A program made the translations under genes and the position numbers. Shown piece by piece: positions 1-8,265 of a stretch of 15,640 nucleotides of DNA. The stretch is from CAYMRB01 sp964392615. GTDB taxonomy: Bacteria; Planctomycetota; UBA8108. The notes under the pieces are model-generated. The model worked only from the letters and a program-made list of their open reading frames with translations, did no database searches and was not told where the DNA came from. Location of the stretch: NCBI GenBank assembly GCA_964392615.1, contig CAYMRB010000234.1, positions 1 through 15,640 on the forward strand, given 5' to 3'. Each line of letters opens with the position of its first letter. Positions within the stretch are counted from its first letter, which is position 1.

Positions 1-119
1 GCACCCGCCGCAGCCGGACCTTCACCACCTACTGGCAGCGCGGATTCGTCGGGCAGCCCGCAATCGGTACGCACCTCGCCCAACCGGACCGAGCTCTCCA
101 TGCGGAATGCGGCTGCCAT
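1..119 (-). CDS. Possible partial protein of unknown function (N-terminal end only)
   Basis: After the stop codon of the upstream permease gene, only one minus-strand frame stays open to the window edge. It opens with an ATG at 119-117 and has a second in-frame ATG at 101-99. The visible start reads MAAAFRMESSVRLGEVRTDC and continues as a Gly/Ala/Pro-rich stretch. The other two minus frames hit stops within this interval. The gap to the permease stop is 55 bp, so it could be the next gene of the same transcript. I see no strong Shine-Dalgarno sequence, no signal peptide and no recognisable domain in about 39 residues. It could equally be non-coding sequence in a GC-rich genome. I do not recognise it and assign no function. 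Confidence 0.3.
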   Translation of the reverse strand, partial: MAAAFRMESSVRLGEVRTDCGLPDESALPVGGEGPAAAG

Positions 120-174
120 CGAGCCGATCCGAGTTCCCGGGCGCTTCTACGTCTCGCCGGAGCCCGCCCCTTCC

Positions 175-1977
175 TCAACGCCTGCGGCCGAGCCGCCGCG
201 CGAGCGCCCACCGCGACGCGAACTGCAGCGCGACGATCGCCGCGATGTGCAATGCCGTCACCACGGAGTACCCGGTGAGGTCGCGAGTCCACCACGGCCC
301 GGTGCCATGGCGGAGCAGCTCGAGGACCTTCGCCGCGTACCACATCGGCGAGAAGAAGCCGACGCTGGCCCCCGGCCGAATCCTCCTTCCGACGAGATCG
401 GGCACGACCGCATCCCAGACGAGCGGGGCGCCGAGGTAGAGCGCGAGCACGAGGCCGTACGCGATCGCCAGCGCCATCAGGACGCGTTTCGCGACGCACG
501 AAGCGAACGTGCCGAGCGACGCGAGGAGGAACATGTGCACGACGAGCCCGACCGCGCCGAAGGCGAACAGCTCGAGGCCCTTCACGACTCGCGTCAACGC
601 GCGCGAGCTGTCCGCGGCGAGACGCAGGTATCCCCCGGGCCCCTGATACCCGATGAAGAACACGACCGACAGAATGAGGAGCACCGCAAGCACCGGTCCG
701 AGGCCGCCGTACACCGCCGCCAGGACCTTGCCCCGCACGATCGCTCCAGGCGTGAGCGACGTGCCCCGAAGCAGGTCGAGCTGCCCCTGATCGCTCTCCC
801 TCGCGATGCCGCTCGCGGCGGAGCCCACGACGAGCAAGCCGGCGATCACGTGCGCGGTCAGGATCAGGCTGACGGACAGGTCGTCCCAGCGCAGATTGAC
901 GGCAAGGCCCACGCAGACGCCGATCGCCAGCGGCATCCAGAAGAAGCCCGCCCGATACGCGCGCCGGCCGATGAGCTCGAAGCCGATCTCGCGCAGAAAC
1001 ACCGGATTGGCGCACGGGAAACGACCGCGGCGCCCCCACTCGATCGCGAGGCGGGTCAACCACGCGGGCCGTCCCTTGGGGCGCTGACCCGACGCCCAGC
1101 CGTCGCGCACGGCCCGACGCCGTGCCCGACGTTCGCGACGCTCGCGCCGTTTCGACACGGGAAGATCGGCCCGACGCACCGCGACCAGCAGGTACGCGAG
1201 ATGCACGGCCGCGATCAGCGTGCACCACGCGATCGACACCCACACGGGGTCGACGTCGTTGCCGCGCAGCAGGCCGGGAGCCAGTAGCTCGAGCTGCGTC
1301 ATCGGAACGGAGGTGCCGACCGCGATCGCTCCGAAGTCGACGAGCCACGAGCCACCGCGTCGGAAGACGATGCCTTGCGAGAGCAAGCTCACCGTGAACA
1401 GCAACAAGAAGAACAGGCCGAAGTGCCACAAGAAAACGCGAGACGCCGCCCTCAACACGGCAGTCGTCGTCCGCTCGGACCGCGCCGATGCCGCCAAGCA
1501 CGTCAGCGTCGCAGCGAGGACCGCGAGAAACGTCGTGGCGTGGCAGAGGAGGATCGCCCGCAGCGATAGTCCGCCGAGCAGGTAGAGGAGCGCCGTCGCC
1601 GGAAGGGACGCGACGAGCAGAACCACGAACAGCCCCATCGACGCGACCGCCTTCGACACGACGATCGCCATCGGCGGCAGATGCGTGCCGTACAGCAGGT
1701 CCCACGTATTGCGCTCCCGCTCGCGAGAGATCGCGCCCGCAGTCAACGCTGGCGTGACGAGCAGCGCGCCGATGACCTGTGTCAGCGAAAACGCCAGGAA
1801 GAGACCCGGCGTCCGCGCCGCGACGTCAGCGCTTCCGCGCCATGGCCACGCGAGCAGGCAGACGCCGAACGACGCCGCCACCGTCAGGACGAGAAGCCAG
1901 AACGCGCGCCGCGTGCGCAAGAGCGCGACGAGCTCGCGCTTGATGAGCGGCAGACCGATCCAGCGTGTGAGGGTCAT
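175..1977 (-). CDS. ABC-2 type transporter permease, internally duplicated (600 aa)
   Basis: This is an integral inner-membrane protein, the channel half of an ABC-2 type exporter; the substrate cannot be told. It begins at an ATG at 1977 and has many hydrophobic segments (about residues 25-45, 58-80, 107-135, 142-163, 182-200, 245-268, 345-361, 370-390, 422-443, 468-490, 498-520 and 572-588). The two halves resemble each other. Residues 12-30 (KRELVALLRTRRAF) match 328-345 (LREIGFELIGRRAY). The ABC-2 signature around 83-110 (ISRERERNTWDLLYGT) matches 391-418 (IARESDQGQLDLLRGT). A strongly basic linker (about 268-305, RRERRERRARRR) joins them and is probably cytoplasmic. At about 600 residues it is roughly twice a single ABC-2 permease, so one chain may supply both membrane halves. 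The partner ATPase normally sits next door, but the gene immediately 5' is a divergent sulfatase, so an ATPase could only lie beyond the left edge or elsewhere. Assignment to the ABC-2 group is firm; the duplication is read by eye. Confidence 0.85.
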   Translation of the reverse strand: MTLTRWIGLPLIKRELVALLRTRRAFWLLVLTVAASFGVCLLAWPWRGSADVAARTPGLFLAFSLTQVIGALLVTPALTAGAISRERERNTWDLLYGTHLPPMAIVVSKAVASMGLFVVLLVASLPATALLYLLGGLSLRAILLCHATTFLAVLAATLTCLAASARSERTTTAVLRAASRVFLWHFGLFFLLLFTVSLLSQGIVFRRGGSWLVDFGAIAVGTSVPMTQLELLAPGLLRGNDVDPVWVSIAWCTLIAAVHLAYLLVAVRRADLPVSKRRERRERRARRRAVRDGWASGQRPKGRPAWLTRLAIEWGRRGRFPCANPVFLREIGFELIGRRAYRAGFFWMPLAIGVCVGLAVNLRWDDLSVSLILTAHVIAGLLVVGSAASGIARESDQGQLDLLRGTSLTPGAIVRGKVLAAVYGGLGPVLAVLLILSVVFFIGYQGPGGYLRLAADSSRALTRVVKGLELFAFGAVGLVVHMFLLASLGTFASCVAKRVLMALAIAYGLVLALYLGAPLVWDAVVPDLVGRRIRPGASVGFFSPMWYAAKVLELLRHGTGPWWTRDLTGYSVVTALHIAAIVALQFASRWALARRLGRRR

Positions 1978-2177
1978 GTGCGCTGCCCCGACACGGTCAC
2001 GTGCGCTCGCCGGGCCTCATCGACAGATCCACGGCGGACTCCTGCAGGTATGGGCTCCACAGATCCACGCTCCCAAACTACCGGAATGCCCGCGCGTCCG
2101 CGAGAGCCCAGGATGAAGACGAAGCGCGGCGCACCCCCGGCTTGACTTCGACGTCATCGCTGCCGAGCCTGGACGTC
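1978..2177. other. Divergent intergenic region, permease / sulfatase
   Basis: These 200 bp separate the start codons of two genes that point away from each other, so promoters for both should lie here. I see no convincing -35/-10 pair; a TTGACT at 2143-2148 has no good -10 partner. The octamer GACGTCAT occurs twice in direct orientation at 2150-2157 and 2172-2179, the second overlapping the sulfatase start codon. No conserved small gene or RNA is evident, and the open frames crossing the region are compositional. Confidence 0.5.
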
Positions 2178-3647
2178 ATGATCACTCGACACTGCACTCC
2201 CCTGCTCCGTTCGTCGCTGCTCCTCGCCGCCTCTCTACTCGCGTGCGCCGCTTCTCTGCGCGCTGCGCCCGCCGACGCACGTCTCAATGTCGTGCTCGTC
2301 CTCGTCGACGATCTCGGCTGGATGGACCTGTCGTGCCAGGGCAGCTCGTTCTACTCGACGCCGAATATCGACCGCCTCGCCGCCGAGGGCATGCGCTTCA
2401 CGGACGGCTACGCCGCGTGTGCAGTCTGCTCGCCCACGCGCGCGAGCGTGCTGACCGGGCAGTACCCGGCGCGGATCGGCATCACCGATTGGATTCGCGC
2501 TCGGTTCCAGGGCGGCAAGATCCCCGCCGACGGCAAGAACCCGTCGGGCTACATCGGCGGCCGCGGCGGCAAGCTCTCCGTGCCGCGCAATCCGCTGTGG
2601 ATGGAGCACGAGCAGGTGACGATCGCCGAGGCGCTGCGCCCGGCGGGATACACGTCATGCCACATCGGCAAGTGGCACCTCGGCCCCGACGCGTACTACC
2701 CGGAGAGCCAGGGCTTCGACTTCAACCACGGCGGCTGCGACTACGGCCAACCGCCGAGCTACTTCGATCCGTACCGCAACAAGCGACTCGAGCAGGGCAT
2801 CCCGACGCTGCCGCCGCGCCGCGAGGGCGAGTACCTGACGGATCGCGAGGCGGACGAGGCCGTGCGGTTCATCCGAGCCCACGCGAACAAGCCGTTTTTC
2901 CTCTACCTCGCGAACTACGCGGTGCACACGCCGATCCAGGCGAAGGCGGACGTGACGGCGAAGTACGCCGCCCGCAAGGGCGACAAGAGCCGCCAGAAGA
3001 ACGCGAAGTACGCGGCGATGGTCGAGAGCGTTGACGACGCGATCGGCCGCGTCCTGGAAGCGCTCGACTCTGCGGGCATCGCCGAGCGCACGCTGATCAT
3101 CTTCACGTCGGACAACGGCGGCCTCCTCGGTCCGACGCACAACGCTCCGCTGCGCTCGGGCAAGGGCTACGCGTACGAGGGCGGCATCCGCGTGCCGGTC
3201 ATCGTGCGCTGGCCTGGCGTCGTGAAGCCGGGCGGGGTGTCGGACGAACCGGTGATCAGCTACGACTGGCTGCCGACCATCCTCGACGCGACCGGCGCGA
3301 AGCGGCAGCCCGATCAGGTCGTCGACGGCGTGTCGCTCGTCGAGCACCTGCGTTCGGGCGCCGCGAAGAAGCTCGATCGCGAGGCGATCTTCTGGCACTT
3401 CCCGCACTACCGCCACCGCCCCGGGCCGTACAGCATCATCCGGGAGGGTCGATACAAGCTGATCAAATTCTGGGCCGGGCCGCAGTACGAGCTTTACGAC
3501 CTCGCGGCGGATCTGTCGGAGACGAAGGACCTCGCGGCCGAGAAGCCCGCGCTGGTGCGCGCGCTCGACGCGAAGCTCATGGCGCACCTCACGGCCGTCG
3601 GCGCGAAGATCCCGCGGGCAGTCGCGGCGGACGCGAGGCGCGAGTAG
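2178..3647 (+). CDS. Exported type I sulfatase, arylsulfatase A-like (S1 family, 489 aa)
   Basis: It hydrolyses sulfate esters, probably on a sulfated glycan, in the periplasm or outside the cell; the exact substrate is not deducible. I chose the ATG at 2178 because a signal peptide follows at once (residues 1-30, hydrophobic LLLAASLLACAAS). LLAC ending at Cys23 could also be a lipobox. The maturation motif is at 84-94: Cys84-Ser-Pro-Thr-Arg88 then LTG. This Cys would be converted to formylglycine by a maturase (FGE or anSME) that is not encoded here. Other active-site hallmarks are the metal ligands Asp44-Asp45 (VDDLGW) and Asp312-Asn313 (SDNGG), plus Lys165 and His167 (GKWHLG), His250 (VHTP) and Lys329 (SGKG). 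The C-terminal ELYDL...SETKDLA at 438-453 is typical of the family. Length is normal and no key residue is missing. The gene is transcribed towards dinB and ends 9 bp from that gene's stop. Confidence 0.95.
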   Translation: MITRHCTPLLRSSLLLAASLLACAASLRAAPADARLNVVLVLVDDLGWMDLSCQGSSFYSTPNIDRLAAEGMRFTDGYAACAVCSPTRASVLTGQYPARIGITDWIRARFQGGKIPADGKNPSGYIGGRGGKLSVPRNPLWMEHEQVTIAEALRPAGYTSCHIGKWHLGPDAYYPESQGFDFNHGGCDYGQPPSYFDPYRNKRLEQGIPTLPPRREGEYLTDREADEAVRFIRAHANKPFFLYLANYAVHTPIQAKADVTAKYAARKGDKSRQKNAKYAAMVESVDDAIGRVLEALDSAGIAERTLIIFTSDNGGLLGPTHNAPLRSGKGYAYEGGIRVPVIVRWPGVVKPGGVSDEPVISYDWLPTILDATGAKRQPDQVVDGVSLVEHLRSGAAKKLDREAIFWHFPHYRHRPGPYSIIREGRYKLIKFWAGPQYELYDLAADLSETKDLAAEKPALVRALDAKLMAHLTAVGAKIPRAVAADARRE

Positions 3648-3656
3648 CGCCGTCGA

Positions 3657-4160
3657 TCAGTACGCCGGCGGCTCCATGCCGAACTGCGTCCACTCCTCCT
3701 TCGCCGGCCCGCAGACCCCTGGCACCGCCTTGCCGGCCTGACGCAGAAGAACGGTCAACTGGCCGCGATGATGCACCTCGTGCTGGATGAGGATCGTGAG
3801 CGTGAACCCGCGCGCCCAATCCTGTCCGTACATCGTGTCGGTCTCTTCCAACGTCGCGTCGGTCCACTCGGCTCGTACCGCGGCGGCGAGCTCCGTCGAC
3901 GCCGCGTCGTATGCCGCGACGATCTCCGCAGCGGTCGCCGGCGGCGGGGCCTCGTGATCGACGGACGACAGCGGCAGTCCCGTGCGCTGCATCATCTCCG
4001 GAATCGTCACGGCGACGTGCCACGCGATCTCGCGGATGGTGCGGTGGTCATCGACGACGCGCTGGTCGAGGCACGCATCATCGATCGCCGCGAGAACCCG
4101 CGCCGTGCTCTGACGCGTCTGCTCGTACGCGCGCAGGAAATCATCCACTCGACGGTACAT
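3657..4160 (-). CDS. DinB-family four-helix-bundle protein (167 aa)
   Basis: It is a small cytoplasmic protein of the DinB/YfiT-like putative metalloenzyme superfamily. Members bind a divalent metal through three histidines; some are thiol-dependent transferases such as bacillithiol or mycothiol S-transferases, but most have no known reaction. Visible hallmarks are His48 (REIAWH) and the HEVHHRGQLTVLLRQAG segment, with His127 and His131 as the probable second and third ligands. Length matches the family. I chose the ATG at 4160 because a Shine-Dalgarno sequence lies 8 nt before it and the protein start (MYRRVDDFLRAYEQTR) aligns with the first bundle helix. A longer upstream extension would run backwards into the preceding gene. 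Only 4 bp separate it from the stop codon of the PQQ/malectin gene, so the two are very likely co-transcribed and translationally coupled. The name does not imply an SOS role here. Confidence 0.9.
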   Translation of the reverse strand: MYRRVDDFLRAYEQTRQSTARVLAAIDDACLDQRVVDDHRTIREIAWHVAVTIPEMMQRTGLPLSSVDHEAPPPATAAEIVAAYDAASTELAAAVRAEWTDATLEETDTMYGQDWARGFTLTILIQHEVHHRGQLTVLLRQAGKAVPGVCGPAKEEWTQFGMEPPAY

Positions 4161-4164
4161 GTTT

Positions 4165-7100
4165 TCATTCCTTCCCGCCGACTCGCGAAGCGTCGCCGTC
4201 CTCGGTCGAGGCGCGACCATCGGCCGCGACGATCTCGACCGCACACAGGACGGGCTCGCGGCTCGACGCGGACGCATTGAAGCCGATGCGGATCTCGCCG
4301 GCAACCTCGACGCCCCGGAACGTTCGCGTGATCGCGCGTCGCGTCCCACCCGCCTCGCGAACGATGTCGAAGTTCCGCAATACGGTCGTGCCCTGCACGG
4401 CGATCGAGAACGTCCGCTGTCCGGCGACGAGGTCGTCCGGCTCCGCGAAGTGGAGCGTCACGTCGTAGCGACGCGGCTCGGCGTCCTTCTCGACGAGCCG
4501 GAACGCGAGTTCCTTCGTGCCGCGATAGCCCGATGCGTACAGCCACGGTAGCTCGGCCGACGCAATCGGCAGATGCTCCGGCGGCTGAGAGTAGAACATC
4601 GACGCGTCGTGCCGATACGTCGGCAGCCACTTGCCGACCACGCCGTCGCGGCCGGTGCCGGGATAGGGAAGCCACAGCCTACCGCGATCGTCCTCGCGAT
4701 AACCGCGCGCGCCGAGGTTGATGTACGCGTGGCGCACCGGAAACGACTCGACCGGCGCGAGCCCCCCCGCGGCGCCGAAGCTCCACGCGCGAACTCGCTC
4801 TCGCGGGTAGAGGACGATCGACGTGCGGATCGATTGGTCGCGGCACGTGCACCCCGCGCGTCCCTCTGGCGCGACGAACACGCCGCACGCCGGTGCCGCG
4901 ACAAGGCCGCAGCCGAGAGACACGTTCGAGAACGACGCGAAGCCGGCGCGCGAGTCGAGGTTGCGGTACCCGATGCCGGCGCAGTTGCCGAAGAGGGCGA
5001 CACCCGATCCGAGCAGATGGCTGCAGCCGATGTAGCCGCGGTGGATGTCGAGCCGCTGCAATCGCCCCGACAGCGGGTTGCGCACCATCTTCGGCGCGCC
5101 CGTCTTCAGATTCCACGCGAACGGCTCGGCCCAGATCGTGTCGCCGACGATGATCGGTCGCTTGCGGTAATTCTTGCGCCCCCCCCAAATCCACGCGCCG
5201 TCCGCAGCGCGGAACGCGTGGATCGCGCGACGGGCGAACTCGCCGGCGAGGAACTCGCGGTGCGGATGGCCGAGGCTGCCGGTGCCGTGCGCAACGACCA
5301 CGCCGTCGGCTACCATGCACGCTACGGCGACGCGGCCGCTCTGGACGATCCGATCGTCGAGCGTGATATCCGTCGCGTCGAACGGCACTTCCCATACCGA
5401 CGCGCCGCTTCGCGCGTCGAGCGCGACGAGCTTGCGCAGGTCGAGCGGCAGCGGCTGGCCTCGCGCATCGCGGCGCGGACGATCCGGTACGGATGCGTCG
5501 CGCGGAATCGCGTTCGCCGCTCGCTCGCGCTCGGCCTCGTCGAGCACCGCGTCGACGAAGAAGACCTTGCCCGCACCGATCGCGATGCCGTCGTGCTCGA
5601 CCCGACCGATCGCGCGCCGCCAGAGCGTGCGGCCCGACTCGACGTCGATCGCGAAGAGCCCGGCGCTGAGCTTCGGGTCCGCTCGACGACGGCGTTCGTC
5701 GACGAGGGGACGGCTGCCGTACAGCACGCCGTCGACCAGGGCGATCCACCCCCAGTAGGCGTCGGCGGTGTCCCCTTCCGCGGGCGGCGGCCGGTATTCG
5801 CGCAGCGTGCGGCCTGTGGCTCGATCGAGACGATGGCAGACGCGATCGCCGACGACCGCGAACAGGCCCGATTCGTCCGCTACGAGGTTCGACGTGCCGA
5901 GCGGCAAGCCGGTTCGCGTGACGCCCGGCAGCGCGCGCTCCCAGTACCGCACGCCGTTGTAGACGTCGTACGCCATCACGAGATCGTTGCCGACCGTGTA
6001 CAGCACGCCGTCGACGACGAGGGGAATCGGCGCGGCGCGATGCCGATCGACTCGTTTGCGCGGGCCGGGCTCGCCGTACCACAGGACGCCGAACGGCCCC
6101 TTGACCAGGCGATCGCCATTGGCATAAGTGTTCGCCGCGTCAGCGTAGTTGTGCGTCCAGTTCGCCGCGCCGTAGAGCTCGCCGCGCTCGATCCGCCGCC
6201 ACGAGACATCATCCGTCGCGGTCCGGCTCGCGACGAGCGCGACGCCGCCGTATGGCCTCAGGACGCGCTCGATCTCCGCTGGCGGCACGGCCGACTCGGC
6301 GTCGAGAAGTCCCGACGTGTCGACGACGACGTTGAACGCGTACGGCGGATACGGCAGCGATTCGAGCCCCGCATCCCGCAGGACGCGAACGCGCGCGCCG
6401 TAGAGCCCGGCCGCCGCGAGTGCCGCGCGGGCCGCTGCGACGCGGGTGATGTCCGAATCCAGCACCTCGACCTGCAGCCGCGTCCGCCGCGCGATCTCGC
6501 GAGCGGCGCGGCCGCCGTCGACAGCGCCGATGACGAGACAGTAGCCGCGTCGGCCTCCGACGCAGCGCTCCACGGCATCGTCCGACGCCCGACGCGTCGT
6601 GTCAGTCCGTGTGCTCGGCGCGGCGACGGCGGTCGACGACGAGCGCGAGACGATGACCGGTCGGTCGATCTCCCGCGCCGCATAGCAGCGCACCGCGCCG
6701 TCGATCGTGCTGACGTAGAGTCGGCCATCCGCGGCGGCGAGCCCGCGCACACGGCTGCCGGTCACGTCGTTCCACAGCACGGCACCGCTCGCCGCATCGA
6801 CGGCCACGACGCGATCTTCGCCGCCGAGATACAGCACCTCGGCGGTCCGGATCATCGCTTCGGTCGCTGCGAGAGGCGTCATCCACCGGCAGCGACGCGC
6901 GAACTTCTCGAACACGGCGCGCGACGCGGTCGGCCATCGATCCCACTTCGCCTGGCTCCACTTCAGCGGCCCTCGCTCGAGAGCGCGCACGCGCGGGTGG
7001 TCGGCGCCGAACTCGCGCACGAGGCGCGAGTGTCTGTCCATCAGATCGAGCCGCGTCGCGACGCCGAGGTCCTTGTAGAGCTTCTCGAACTCGTAGCACT

Positions 7101-8190
7101 CGGTGCGGGACAGCTCCGGCAATCGCGCGGCGTCGACCGCGAGCACGTGGTAGTCGGTCGCCACGTACGCGACGCCGTCCGCGAGCACCGCCTGGCGCGC
7201 GTTGAACCAATTGAAGAGGAGACCGCCTCGCTGCCCTCGGCCGTATCGATCCTTCCACGCGCGGTCGGGATCGTAGCCGAGCAGACAGGCCTGGCCGTAG
7301 ACGATGTGCCGCCCGTTCCAGATCTGCGCGTACGAGCCGCCGTCGTGGTAGCGGTATTCGTGGTTGCGGCGCACCTCGGGGCGCGGTGTGGCGAACGGAA
7401 TCCGACGTCCATCCACCTTGCTCCAACGCGTCGGCGGCGTGCGCGACGTCATGAAGATCGAATCGTCCGTCGCCAGCAGATCGCCCTGAGGCGACGGGCT
7501 GACCGCGCCATTGCGGTCGATTTGGCGCCGCCACAGGATCGAGCCATCGATCGGATCGAACGCGTGGAAGAACAGCCCTTCGCCCGCGAACAGGCCGCAC
7601 ACGAAGTAGCCGACGCCATCGTCGACGAGCACGCCGGTGCGGATCGGCCACACCGACGAGAACCGTCCATAGCCGAGCATCTGCTCCTCGGTGAGCGCGG
7701 ACTCGAGCGTCCAGACGACGTCGCCGCTCGCGGCGCGCAAACACCACACGGTCCCCGAGTCGTCGCCGAGGTAGAGCCGTTCGCCTACGTGCGTCGGCGC
7801 GAGTCGCGGCGCTGCCGTCGTCGTGAAGGTCCACGCGATCCGCCCGCTCGCCGCATCGATTGCCACCACGCGGTTCTCGGCCGACGAGCAGAAGAACGCG
7901 CGACCGTCGACCGCGATGACTCGAAACGCGTCGTCATAGCTCACGTCGCTCTTGTTCTTGCGCGAGCCGTATCCGTTGACCGGCGGCGACCAGCCCGGAG
8001 CCGGCGGCGACGGCGACCGAAAGACCCACTGCAGGTGAAGCGGCGGCGAGACCTCGTCGGACGTGACGTTCGAGCGGTGGCGATCGTGCGCGAAAGTCGG
8101 CCAGTCCTCTGCGCGCGACTCGGTGACGGCCTCACCGAAGATCGCGACCGCGACGAGGCAGGCGGCTGTACCGAACCGTGGGACGAACAT
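4165..8190 (-). CDS. Secreted PQQ-like beta-propeller protein with methyltransferase-like insert and C-terminal malectin domain (1341 aa)
   Basis: This is a large exported protein; its reaction, if any, is unknown. The ATG at 8190 is preferred because a signal peptide follows (FGTAACLVAVAIFG, probable cleavage after SRA near residue 27). Mature order: (1) propeller repeats of the form VxAxDaxsGxxxW, e.g. VVAIDAASGRIAWTF, VWCLRAASGDVVW, FHAFDPIDGSILW and VVAVDAASGAVLW; (2) at about 548-655 a Rossmann, SAM-methyltransferase-like region (CLVIGAVDGGRAAREIARRT, VEVLDSD, IERVLRPYGGVALVAS); (3) a linking signature NWTHNYADAANTYANGD near 675-692; (4) a second propeller set (VMAYDVYNGVRYW, LFAIDVESGRTLW, LVALDARSGASVW, IHAFRAADGAWIW) with a conserved GCTC near 1112; (5) at about 1205-1325 a malectin-type carbohydrate-binding domain (YDVTLHFAEP, GQRTFSIAVQGTTVLRNFDI). 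I recognise this layout from planctomycete genomes, where it is annotated only by domain. No CxxCH haem motif is seen. It overlaps the Shine-Dalgarno region of the downstream dinB gene and shares a 75-bp divergent region with the gene at 8266. Confidence 0.88.
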   Translation of the reverse strand: MFVPRFGTAACLVAVAIFGEAVTESRAEDWPTFAHDRHRSNVTSDEVSPPLHLQWVFRSPSPPAPGWSPPVNGYGSRKNKSDVSYDDAFRVIAVDGRAFFCSSAENRVVAIDAASGRIAWTFTTTAAPRLAPTHVGERLYLGDDSGTVWCLRAASGDVVWTLESALTEEQMLGYGRFSSVWPIRTGVLVDDGVGYFVCGLFAGEGLFFHAFDPIDGSILWRRQIDRNGAVSPSPQGDLLATDDSIFMTSRTPPTRWSKVDGRRIPFATPRPEVRRNHEYRYHDGGSYAQIWNGRHIVYGQACLLGYDPDRAWKDRYGRGQRGGLLFNWFNARQAVLADGVAYVATDYHVLAVDAARLPELSRTECYEFEKLYKDLGVATRLDLMDRHSRLVREFGADHPRVRALERGPLKWSQAKWDRWPTASRAVFEKFARRCRWMTPLAATEAMIRTAEVLYLGGEDRVVAVDAASGAVLWNDVTGSRVRGLAAADGRLYVSTIDGAVRCYAAREIDRPVIVSRSSSTAVAAPSTRTDTTRRASDDAVERCVGGRRGYCLVIGAVDGGRAAREIARRTRLQVEVLDSDITRVAAARAALAAAGLYGARVRVLRDAGLESLPYPPYAFNVVVDTSGLLDAESAVPPAEIERVLRPYGGVALVASRTATDDVSWRRIERGELYGAANWTHNYADAANTYANGDRLVKGPFGVLWYGEPGPRKRVDRHRAAPIPLVVDGVLYTVGNDLVMAYDVYNGVRYWERALPGVTRTGLPLGTSNLVADESGLFAVVGDRVCHRLDRATGRTLREYRPPPAEGDTADAYWGWIALVDGVLYGSRPLVDERRRRADPKLSAGLFAIDVESGRTLWRRAIGRVEHDGIAIGAGKVFFVDAVLDEAERERAANAIPRDASVPDRPRRDARGQPLPLDLRKLVALDARSGASVWEVPFDATDITLDDRIVQSGRVAVACMVADGVVVAHGTGSLGHPHREFLAGEFARRAIHAFRAADGAWIWGGRKNYRKRPIIVGDTIWAEPFAWNLKTGAPKMVRNPLSGRLQRLDIHRGYIGCSHLLGSGVALFGNCAGIGYRNLDSRAGFASFSNVSLGCGLVAAPACGVFVAPEGRAGCTCRDQSIRTSIVLYPRERVRAWSFGAAGGLAPVESFPVRHAYINLGARGYREDDRGRLWLPYPGTGRDGVVGKWLPTYRHDASMFYSQPPEHLPIASAELPWLYASGYRGTKELAFRLVEKDAEPRRYDVTLHFAEPDDLVAGQRTFSIAVQGTTVLRNFDIVREAGGTRRAITRTFRGVEVAGEIRIGFNASASSREPVLCAVEIVAADGRASTEDGDASRVGGKE
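4169..4174 (-). promoter_or_regulatory. Ribosome binding site of dinB-family gene
   Basis: On the minus strand GAAGGA lies 8 nt before the ATG at 4160-4158. It sits inside the last codons of the preceding gene, just before that gene's TGA (4167-4165). This fixes the start codon and points to coupled translation. Confidence 0.65.
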
Positions 8191-8265
8191 GATCGCGCTA
8201 TCGTAGCACCGCGGATATCCTGACGCTCCCGCAGAACGAACCTGATTCCCCGAACCGGTCACCTC
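8191..8265. other. Short divergent promoter region
   Basis: These 75 bp must hold the 5' signals of two divergent genes. Neither has a clear Shine-Dalgarno sequence. On the minus strand TGCTACGAT (8200-8208) resembles an extended -10 and would start a nearly leaderless transcript of the 8190 gene, but no good -35 accompanies it. On the plus strand CGAACC occurs twice in direct orientation just before the ATG at 8266. Confidence 0.35.

Noticed and set aside
29..1705. 558-codon minus-strand frame overlapping the ABC-2 permease in another frame
   Set aside because: It is Arg/Ser/Ala-rich without hydrophobic pattern or motif, while the overlapping frame encodes a clear membrane protein.
2001..2177. 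N-terminal extension of the sulfatase to an ATG at 2001
   Set aside because: The added 59 residues are polar and unlike the family, and would bury the signal peptide that begins at the ATG at 2178.
4161..4349. Upstream GTG start for the DinB-family gene
   Set aside because: The extension overlaps the end of the PQQ/malectin gene in another frame and is Arg/Ser-rich. The ATG at 4160 has a Shine-Dalgarno sequence and starts the conserved fold.
8200..8208. Extended -10-like TGCTACGAT before the PQQ/malectin gene
   Set aside because: No -35 at the right spacing, and the implied transcript would be almost leaderless. Too weak to call as a promoter.
4573..8223. 1216-codon plus-strand open frame opposite the PQQ/malectin gene
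   Set aside because: It is Arg/Ala/Asp-rich with no motif. The minus-strand gene has signal peptide, repeats and domains, so this is an antisense frame kept open by GC-rich codon use.
8191..8262. Upstream start at 8262 for the PQQ/malectin protein
   Set aside because: It would put 24 extra residues before a normal signal peptide; the ATG at 8190 is the better start.
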